From: Anopheles merus
Lineage: Eukaryota > Arthropoda > Insecta > Diptera > Culicidae
Direction of reading: 5' to 3'
DNA: 64,000 nucleotides
Assembly: GCF_017562075.2 (NCBI RefSeq)
Contig: NC_054081.1
Span: 24,472,315-24,536,314, forward strand
Within the stretch, counting starts at the first letter, position 1. Each line of letters starts with the position of its first letter. Shown here piece by piece: positions 56,039 to 64,000 of this stretch. The notes under the pieces were generated by a model. That model saw only the letters and a program-made list of their open reading frames with translations. It searched no databases and was not told the origin of the DNA. A program made the translations under genes and the position numbers.

Positions 56039-56251
56039 CTTCTTCTTCTTCTTCTTTGGCACAACAACCGCTGTCGGTCAAGGCCTGCCAGTACCCACTT
56101 AGTGAAGTGAGCTTGGCTTTCAGTGACTTTTTGTTACCATAGCAGGATAGTCAAGTCCTACGTATGGGGGCACGGTCTATTCGGGACTTGAACCCATGAC
56201 GGGCATGTTGTTAAGTCGTACGAGTTGACGACTGTACCACCAGACCGGCCC
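56039..56251 (-). mobile_element. Full-length SINE200-like SINE
   Basis: Minus-strand copy with box A-like TGGTACAGTCGTCAACTCG, box B-like GGGTTCAAGTCCC and a GAAGAAGAAGAAG tail. Flanked by CCTGTCGACATT (56027-56038) and CCTGTCGATATT (56252-56263), a 12-bp duplication with one mismatch. This is the best single SINE in the window. Confidence 0.88.
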
Positions 56252-56562
56252 CCTGTCGATATTAGCGTTAAGAATTGTTTAGAAGAAAAAGAGATAGGAA
56301 AAAAGAGTGAAAAAGCTATGTGAAAAACGATAAAACGGTCTCGAAAGACAAATTCTGGCATTATCGTAAACGAACCGGCGGAATAAACAGATTAATTTTT
56401 TGGCAACAGCTAAAGTAAAACAGAAAACCTTTAACGTGTCGGCACTAAATTATTTTCCGCTTCGTTTTCTAACACCGTCATTTCATTTTTAGAAAAAAAC
56501 GAAACAAACTAAATGTAATCAACGCACTCGTCAATTTGACGGGTTTCGTATAGATAAGTATA

Positions 56563-57594
56563 GGGTAAATGTACTTATAGTGGTGATAGTACCAATAGTG
56601 GTGGTATTGCACTAAAATCCGGTTCATATGGCAAATTAAAAGTAATTAAGTTATTTATGTTAGTGTGAAATGTTCTTTACCCTTTTACAAACGGTTTAAA
56701 AGTTAAATGGGGCCATTCCGTTACTTAGTGACCGAAAAATACATTATTTTGTGAAATGTGTCAACATTTTTCCAAAATCCTTAGGATAACGAAACTCATT
56801 TTTTTAACGTTCTAAATGACCACATAACCACGAAATTTCTACTTTTTCATCATAACTTTTATGAAATGTAATTGTTTTACTAAAATTATTAGCCTTTTGA
56901 CTATATTTATGCATTTTTAAGGGTTTTTTTACCATAGTGCCATTTTAGGTACGCAAAACAGGCATGTTCCTATAGTGGTTATAGTTATAAAATCTATAGA
57001 AACAGGTCGTTTTAGATTTTTCCGAGGATATTTTGACATGTCTTACTGTTTTCACTAAAATAAGCAACAGAAATTAGTTTTATTAAGGTAATTTACCAAA
57101 TCAGGCCAAAATTCGCTTATATGGCTGAATGAAAAATTGACTTCAAATCAAGCACATTCTTCTGGATGTAGGTTGACGACAGGTGTTATACAGGACTTTA
57201 TTCAATAGTTCCATCGATCAAATTTTTATATTTTTTACGATCAAATTACGAAAGTAATCATTATTATGCCAGTAATCCATGCTATTCATACGAAAACATC
57301 TTCGAAACTAAGTTTCATTGATATTATACACTGTTTTTGATGCATCTTTGTTGACCACCACTATAGGAACACAATACGACGACTATAGGAATCATACCAC
57401 CATTATAGGTACAACGAGGCAGTCACAAAAATATGTATTTTCTCGTAAATTTGATGTGTTTCATGTTAAAGATCGTTATGATTGCGAACATAAAACATAT
57501 TATCCAATTGCTATGTGTTAAAATATTCAGAAATTGTCCTTCCTGACACTTAAAATCCATAAAAGACATTGCACCACTATTAGTACATTTACCC
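56563..57594. mobile_element. TA-target non-coding element with CACTATAGG motif arrays
   Basis: 1032 bp flanked by TA (56561-56562, 57595-57596). Inverted ends share GGGTAAATGTACT and ATAGTGGTG. Variants of CCACTATAGG/CCTATAGTGG recur near both ends (56578-56610, 56968-56990, 57357-57410, 57573-57580). No frame with transposase motifs. A mariner-type non-autonomous element is likely. Confidence 0.72.
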
Positions 57595-57596
57595 TA

Positions 57597-58114
57597 CCAC
57601 ATATTTATCTAACAATCTATGAAACATAACAAAAAATACTAATGCTACAAACTCATAGCATGTTAGGATGAATCTACGAAAAGTAAAAATCGAGATTAAA
57701 GCAAAGGTAATGTTAGTATTGCTATATAAAGTTAAAACTCCGTCAAATAGACGGTTCCGTAAACATAGTGTTAAAAGATATTTTCGTTCCTATTTTTCAG
57801 TTTCCAGCTCGTGTTTCATATTACGGACGTTTTGGTTTAGAATCTTGACAGTAACAAAACACAATTTTATATCACCTTTCCGAAATTTACAACTACATAA
57901 ACAATATTCCTTCAAATTCCGGGCAAAATTCAAATGTTGTTTCTCGTGAAAATGTGAGCAAAAATACATTAAAAATTGCTTTTACGTTGGTGCTTACCTT
58001 TACAATGGATACTAATGTACCGTATTGCTTCGAATTATGGCCACTTAAGACAATTTTTGGTATTTCATATGTTCTTAATAATTCAATTTTAATCGGTCTT
58101 ACTAATGTACAACT
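57597..58114. other. No gene seen
   Basis: AT-rich. TTACGGACGTTTTGG at about 57821 has a near copy at 58758 (TTACGGACATTTTGA), on the other side of the MITE. Confidence 0.4.
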
Positions 58115-58116
58115 TA

Positions 58117-58636
58117 CAGGGTTTCGAATCATATAAGGGAATAGTTCAATCACTTAGGGCAATGTTTCAAATCGGTAGGGGAATGTTGCAAGCAAGCTGT
58201 GGATGTTTGCAATCACTTAGGGGAGTTTTGCAATCGATTAGGGGAATGTTGCAATCGTACTGTGGAGCTGTCATCAGACTGTGGGTGCCGGTGTAAAAAG
58301 CTAAGAATTGGTACCGATGATGTTTTTTTTTAAACATCGTTTGGAGTTGTTTTCGTGTTAATTTTCTGCTGTACACATGATAAACTAAATAAATCCTGCT
58401 GCGGAGCCATAATTAAACATGATAAGTACGTAAGATTGACGAAAATATGTTAAGGTATTTACAGCGGTACCCACAGTCTGATGACAGCTCCACAGTACGC
58501 TTGCAACATTCCCCTAATCGATTGCAAAACTCCCTAAGTGATTGCAACATCCACAGCTTGCATGCAATATTCCCCTACCGAATTGCAACATTCCCCTAAG
58601 TGATTGAACCTTTCTCTTATATGATTCGAAACACTG
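58117..58636. mobile_element. Mariner-type fold-back MITE built of 21-bp motifs
   Basis: 520 bp flanked by TA (58115-58116, 58637-58638); ends CAG[G/T]GTTTCGAATCATATAAG. The ~175-bp arms (58117-58292, 58468-58636) are inverted copies and are themselves made of tandem GCAATCACTTAGGGGAATG variants. No coding. Confidence 0.82.
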
Positions 58637-58638
58637 TA

Positions 58639-59135
58639 TTTGACTGAAGCAAACATTCTTAATAAAACTTTTTTTTATTGAAACCATTGCAAAAAAAATC
58701 AGCAAATTGCAACGACCGTTTGATTTATACTCCGAACAGTTTCGAGATCTTGTTTCAAATTACGGACATTTTGATTCGATTATCAGGACATAACTGCGAC
58801 AAGCATATGGCCAGTTACACTATTGCCATCCGCTGGCTCCAGGGTTTCTGGCACCAATGGCTGGCTCCAGGGCACTACCTTTCGAAGCAGGTGAACCTAA
58901 TGTATCTGTAATTGGTCACTTACAACCATCAATGAGAGAATCCTGTTGTGAACTCCAGACCGTGTGTAAACCGTAAATTCCCCCAAATAGATCACGAATA
59001 CCCATTTGAACGATCGCAGGTCTCAAACCTTTGTTGTCTCTTTCTTATACATTTTTTTCCAATTTAATTTTTTTATTCAGGAGGGACGGCTTTGCCGTAT
59101 TGCTTAAAGTTATTTAAATTTTTATGTGTAAAGGG
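58639..59135. other. No gene seen
   Basis: AT-rich sequence with a short repeat CTGGCTCCAGGG (58830, 58860). Nothing recognised. Confidence 0.4.
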
Positions 59136-59176
59136 GCGGTCCCGTGGTACAGTTGTCAACTCGAACGGCTCAATAA

Positions 59177-60532
59177 ACCGTTCTACAACAACTAATCTTA
59201 TGTCCTTCACCTATTTCGTATCATCCCAGTAAGAGCCAGTTAAACAAGTTGATACTATTTATACTGACTTTAAATCTGCATTTGATCGTATTCCTCATTC
59301 CTTACTTTTAAATAAAATTTCACAACTTGACGTCAATATTCTTTTTGTATCTTAGTTACGTTCTTTTCTATGTGATCGTTTCTATAGTGTTAAATTTAAT
59401 GATATGTTTTTGACTCCGTTTTTATGTAGTGCAGGCGTACCGCAAGGTAGTGTCCTAAGTCCTTTGCTGTTCATAATTTTTATTAGTGATGTCCGTACCG
59501 CTCTCTCTCCTGAGTGTTTTCTGTGCTACGCAGACGACCTCAAAATCTTTCTCGCAGTTTCGTCTCCTAGTGATTGTATATCCCTACAAAATATTCTTGA
59601 TCGTTTTTCCTCTTGGTGTTCTAGTAATTCCCTCACATTATGTCCTGATAAGTGTAACGTCATTTCGTTTAGTCGTTCGCAGTCTCCAATCACTCACTCG
59701 TACGTCCTAAATTCTGTGGAAGTCAATCGTGTTTGTATCGTAAAAGACCTCGGTGTCTGGCTTGACAGAGGCTTCACCTTCAGCCACCACATTGACTCAG
59801 TTGTCAATCAAGCGCGGAAAACATTGGGTCTCCTAAAGAAAATTGCTTGCGATTTCTCCGACCTAATGTGCCTGAAGACTCTGTTCTGCTCTCTGGTCAG
59901 ATCGATTTTGGAGTACTGCTCAGTAGTCTGGTCCCCTACATCTCGAACCCACGTGGAACGTATCGAGCGAGTGCAGCGATCGTTCACAAGGTTTGCTATA
60001 AGTAATATCCTGGGTAGATTGTCCTCCCCCATGCCTTCTTACGAGGGCAGGTGTCGGCAGCTTGGCCTGGAACTATTGGAAAACCGCCGTTCCCATGCCC
60101 AATCCACCTTTATTGCCACATTACTCCTTGGTAATATTGATTCTCCTTCCCTTCTTTTCTCTATCCCTTTATACGCCCCTAACCGTGTTCTTGGTAACCG
60201 CCCTCCCCTAGTGAGAGTGAGAGAGTCCCCTCTCTTCCCGCCGAACTGCAGTGGGCCGTAATGACCCCCTTCTTCGTGCAATTCGTCGATTAACTGTGTA
60301 TATTCTATGTTTGATTTCAACCTTCCCTTATCCTCTTTCCGATCCCGCATCAGAACCCTCCATAATCTCGAGCTGCCTTAATTTTTATTTTTAATTTCTA
60401 ATTTTCTTATTTTTTCTAATTTATAATAATTTGTGTTAATTTTTGCTAGGTTAGGAACATAGGTAATATCTATCTGTGTAACCAAAAGGTAGACAAATAA
60501 ATATGAATATGAATAATATGAATAATATGAAT
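59177..60532 (+). mobile_element. 5'-truncated Jockey/CR1-type LINE
   Basis: Starts within RT and ends in an AATATG-type repeat tail (60501-60532). AATAA lies on both sides. About 1.36 kb. Confidence 0.78.
59230..60261 (+). pseudogene. LINE RT, C-terminal half
   Basis: Encodes VDTIYTDFKSAFDRIPH, a stop near 59355, then an open frame (59404-60261) with SAGVPQGSVLSPLLF, the catalytic box in FLCYADDLKIF, LGVWLDRGFTFSHH, SILEYCSVVWSP and LGLELLENRRSHAQS, ending NPPLVRV-like. The 3' 285 codons are open. Dead by 5' truncation. Confidence 0.8.
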
Positions 60533-60672
60533 AATAACATGCCCGTCATGATTTCAAGCCCAGAATGGACCGTCTCCCCGTAGCAAAAATTGACTATCCG
60601 GCTGCGTAAAATGAATTAAGTCTCCAAAGCCTATGTATAGGTCGGCATGTCCGCGTACGTTACGCCAAATAG

Positions 60673-61342
60673 AAGAAGAAGATATATAAAGAAAAAATCC
60701 TATCATCATCATCAAGATCCTAATTACAACTGTAGTTACACATTACGCATTTGGCACGCAGAGTCACAAATGAAGAACGCTGAAATCATGCAAAGCTCAA
60801 ATCAATACCATTTCATCATCGTTGGCGAAAAGCATTGGACAGAGCGAGAAATCGTCAATTTTTGCTGGTGTGGATGCCGGTGCACGCGACACCCAAACCA
60901 CGCAGAGACACTTGCTGCTAAATCGAATGCACATAACGCTGCGCTAAATCACCACCGAAACCCAGTTAAACAACCACAAGCATACAACACTCCCAGACAA
61001 AAGTTTAAAGGCCTCGAAACAATGTATCATGTACACCAGCTCGTAGCCGGAGAAATTAGCAGGAAAAATAGACTAACACCAAGTGCGCTCTTCAATTTAG
61101 CATGGAAGAAACGTGCCTGTACTTGTCTGGGGGCCGCTATACTTGTTTAGTAGATGTGTGCCGAAAACAGACAGCTGTTTTCACGCGAAAAATGGTAATC
61201 ACATCCCAACCCTAGCATTGTGGAGCGTGCCTCCTTTTTACGCAAAAACTTAAATTTTCACTCGAACACTGAACTTTTCCGGTCAACTGAAAAGTGGGGG
61301 AAATCGGAAAGAGTGCAATTTATGTGTACAAAGGGGATCTGG

Positions 61343-61348
<6 letters not shown>
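60673..61348 (+). other. Unrecognised; contains an open frame of uncertain status
   Basis: A 167-codon frame (60647-61150) begins in the SINE tail. Its later part has FCWCGCRCTRHPNH and RKNRLTPSALFNLAWKKR but no domain I know. Because the start lies in a SINE and nothing supports expression, I do not call it a gene. Confidence 0.25.

Positions 61349-61410
<62 letters not shown>
61349..61410. repeat. CT dinucleotide microsatellite
   Basis: About 30 uninterrupted TC units. 61411-61850 after it shows nothing recognisable. Confidence 0.92.
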
Positions 61411-61412
<2 letters not shown>

Positions 61413-62114
61413 GTCCTAATCCCGAAGCAAGGTCATGTCTCTTTACCTATGGGGCTCCCTCTGGTGAACGGTATCGTTACCTATACGGTTTCTTTTTTCT
61501 TTACAACTTGTCGGACCGTCGTACTGTCACAACAATCACTATTTAAATACAACTTTTTGCACGAAGACCAGATCAACAACCGTTACAGCTATACTGAAGC
61601 CAAAACTCACAGGTGGTTTAGTGGTTCTTCGCTTTTTGATATAAATGTCATTCAGAGAACAAACCCAATATGAACAGGCGCTCTGTGACGTCACGGTTAG
61701 TATTGGGTCAAGAGCGAAAGAGGTACCTCAATCGCTCCGCTCTTCTTATAGTGCGCGCTCCCGCACTGCCCACAGGAAAACCAGGTAGCTCCATACGGAG
61801 CGCTGCACACAGGAGCGATTGTGCGATGGGCTCCCAGGAGCGATTCCATGCAAACAATGAGACTCCAAATTTTGAGTGATTCAGGCCGAGGGGTATGAGG
61901 ATGCTTGAGGAAGCAAGGAGAAACGCGCTGCGATGAGAGTTTGCATTCTGTTTTACACGCGCGCTTCACTAACACCAATACAAATACCGTGCTTTGACGA
62001 GCCGTCTGTGAATGTGTGTGTCTTCTTTCAGCGAGCTCAACAACTTGGAGCTACTCGTCACATCGTGTTGTCTCGCTTACACTACAGCATCGAACGATCG
62101 CTCCGTGTGTCCCT

Positions 62115-62527
62115 CCTCCTACGCGTACAAAACCGCCAGTACAGCGCGACGCTTTGTCAGAGATGGTTGTGCGCGTTTTGTTCTAAGTCCCGCGCGCAGT
62201 GTTTGTGCGCTGGTGCGCATTTCGTTCAAAATCTGGTGCGCCGATGTGTTTTGATGAAGTGTTAAGTGAACAAACAGTGTGGACAGACGCACATGCAGTG
62301 CGTGGATCATCAGGTAAGATTTTGCTGAACAGAGGCAACGCAGATTGTCGACAAGTTTCCCGCAACCTGGCTCGATCCGGTACATTACAGTACGACGCCA
62401 TTCGTGAGTATGAAGGATTCTAAATGTGTTGTGAAAGTGTAATTTATGTTTCAATAAAGTGTTTAATGAAATAAAAAATGACCGTGTTTGTGTTTGTTGT
62501 TAGAATAAATGCGTATTTGCGATCGTG
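62115..62527 (+). repeat. 413-bp direct repeat, copy 1
   Basis: Starts CCTCCTACGCGTACAAAACC, has CAGGTAAGATTTTGCTG (a possible splice donor), an AATAAAG polyadenylation-like signal at 62453, and ends GCGATCGTG. It may be an LTR or a duplicated promoter-exon unit. Confidence 0.6.
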
Positions 62528-63140
62528 ACAACCCAAGGACGCAAAACCGATGGCGGCCTGTGTAATCTGAGCTCCCTACAAAGCTCTCCACAAAGCTCTC
62601 GTTTGCAGTCTTGTCGAGAGCTTCGCCACAGGCGCTCGAACCATCCGTCACGCACACATCTAAACGTTCTGGTTTCATCACCCACTCACGCATACCAATG
62701 TGTTTGCTCCACCCCCTTTTTCGGATTGCTTATAGAAAGGATGAGGCTGTTCACATTTGCTTTATGCACACATTCGCATGCTGTTTATTGAATAGTATCT
62801 CTCTCCCTTCCCACATGTGTTTTGTCATACTTCCGCTGTGTAGACGGCAGAACGCTTTCCCCTTTCCAAATTTACCGTTCTTCCTCCTCTCGTTCTTCCT
62901 TCCTCCTACCGCGCTCTGGGTACCATCCGTGCGGCGCGTGTTCAGCTGGCTTGAGTTTAGTGATGACGTCATGAACATGAGCTGCGCGTATTGAACCGGC
63001 TTCTGTTGAGTAATGACGTCCTCACCGGGAGCTCAATGAAGCAATAATGAATGTAAGTAGTATGTATTATTATGGAGAGTTTATCGCATATGATTAGATC
63101 AAAACTTACCTTAATATTTTAAAAATGGAAAACGTGTCCC

Positions 63141-63554
63141 CCTCCTACGCGTACAAAACCACCAGTACAGCGCGACGCTTTGCCGGAGATGGTTGTGCGC
63201 GTTTTGTTCTAAGTCCCGCGCGCAGTGTTTGTGCGCTGGTGCGCATTTCGTTCAAAGTCTCGTGCGCCGGTGTGTTTTGGTGAAGTGTGAAGTGAATAAA
63301 CAGTGTGCACAGACGCACATGCAGTGCGTGATTCGACAGGTAATATTTTTGCTGAACAGAGGCAACGCAGATTGTCGACAAGTTTCCCTCAGCCTGGCTC
63401 GACCCGGTTCTTTACAGTATGACGCCATTCGTGTATATGAAGGATTCTAAATGTGTTGTGAAAGTGTAATTTATGTTTCAATAAAGTGTTTAATGAAATA
63501 AAAAATGACCGTGTTTGTGTTTGTTGTTAGAATAAGTGCGTATTTGCGATCGTG
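63141..63554 (+). repeat. 413-bp direct repeat, copy 2
   Basis: Same sequence as 62115-62527 with scattered changes, including CAGGTAATATTTTTGC where copy 1 has a good donor. The flanks of the two copies differ at once. Confidence 0.6.
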
Positions 63555-63832
63555 GCAATGCATGAAGAAAACGAGAAACGAAAGAAACAAATATCTTTGG
63601 ATGTGTTGGTAGCATGACTGGAAAGAACACGAACACATTGACAAAAGCGGAGCGCACCGTGCGTTAAGGGTGGGGAGGGGGAGGGCTCGTGCGAGGGTGT
63701 AACTCATTGGCCGAAGAGACACTGTATTTCGCTAGCGTCACTCAAATCACTCAAAAAATACACTCATTTTGCCGGACGGGTCCTCATACCCCTTGGCCTG
63801 AATCTCTCAAAATTTGGGGTCTCATTGTTTGC

Positions 63833-64000
63833 GTGGTTGTGCGATGCGCTCCCAGGAGCGAAGTTTTGCACCTCATGGAGCGCTGAACGCAGGAGCTAGA
63901 AGATGTGCGCTTGAAAGCTTCGCACAGAAAATGATGGCTTGTATAAATCCAGGCTTGAACTTGCGGAATGTTAGCGGAAAGCGCCAATTATTTTTACTCA
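63833..64000. other. No gene seen
   Basis: Window end; contains GCTCCCAGGAGC (63849) belonging to the element border and nothing else recognised. Confidence 0.4.

Larger units (their letters stand above)
59136..60672 (+). mobile_element. SINE split by a LINE
   Basis: The SINE head (59136-59176, GGTCCCGTGGTACAGTTGTC) and body (60533-60672, ACATGCCCGTCATG, ending in AGAAGAAGAAG) join into one SINE when the LINE between them is removed with one AATAA. Confidence 0.72.
61851..63832. mobile_element. Inverted-repeat element enclosing a pair of direct repeats
   Basis: 61851-61901 and 63782-63832 are inverted copies of about 50 bp (CAAACAATGAGA, AAATTTTGAG, GATTCAGGCC, GGGGTATGAGG). Each is bordered on its outer side by a copy of the palindrome GCTCCCAGGAGC. 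Between them are two 413-bp direct repeats. No transposase frame. The type is unclear. Confidence 0.55.

Noticed and set aside
60647..61150. 167-codon frame as a possible host gene
   Set aside because: It starts in a SINE tail and shows no known domain or splice support.

Overview
The window looks like TE-packed, probably pericentromeric or otherwise heterochromatic, DNA from a mosquito, most likely Anopheles. The reasons are a recurrent tRNA-derived SINE of the SINE200 type (box A, box B and the ACTGACTATCCTGCTA body), CR1/Jockey- and RTE-type LINEs, Ty3/gypsy elements with tRNA-Trp-like primer sites, Tc1/mariner elements and their MITEs, and a single recognisable host coding exon. Almost every protein-like reading frame belongs to a transposable element. 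I saw no rRNA, tRNA or CRISPR.

Layout. 1-3535: a head-to-tail array (LTR-internal-LTR-internal-LTR) of a small LTR retroelement without coding capacity; its internal domain holds a GC-rich minisatellite. 3633-24700: two tandem copies (A and B) of a two-gene DNA transposon. A is broken by a LINE (3721-6954), a SINE (11350-11554), a Tc1 element (14461-16150) and frameshifts. B keeps both genes open: a DUF4806-like gene on + (17023-18252) and a four-exon CACTA/EnSpm-like transposase on - (24123-20320). 24701-28845: a minisatellite, a solo LTR-like repeat and LINE fragments. 28846-35830: a + strand LINE interrupted by a nearly complete gypsy element (28982-33722) and a Harbinger-type MITE (33942-34396). 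35831-39335: GTGCG minisatellite, LTR-like sequence, a LINE ORF1 and a gag fragment. 40194-40707: the first coding exon of what I read as the NMDA receptor 2 gene, with a splice donor. Downstream, presumably in its first intron, lies a second gypsy element (41617-54927) that has been invaded in its 3' LTR by a third, complete copy (C) of the two-gene transposon (41786-47242), in integrase by a mariner derivative, in RNase H by a LINE, and in gag by another LTR. 54943-64000: microsatellites, a SINE, TA-target MITEs, a SINE split by a LINE, and an inverted-repeat element enclosing 413-bp direct repeats.

The most interesting system is the two-gene transposon. Copy C has terminal inverted repeats (CCCARGTGACA), a 2-bp target duplication (AC), subterminal GGCTTAAA motifs, and two convergent open genes. 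The transposase is split over four exons whose phases all fit. Exon 3 has the same length (308 nt) in A, B and C, and exon 4 starts with the same phase, so the splice model is supported by comparison between copies. B and C therefore look potentially autonomous. What the DUF4806-like partner does is unknown.
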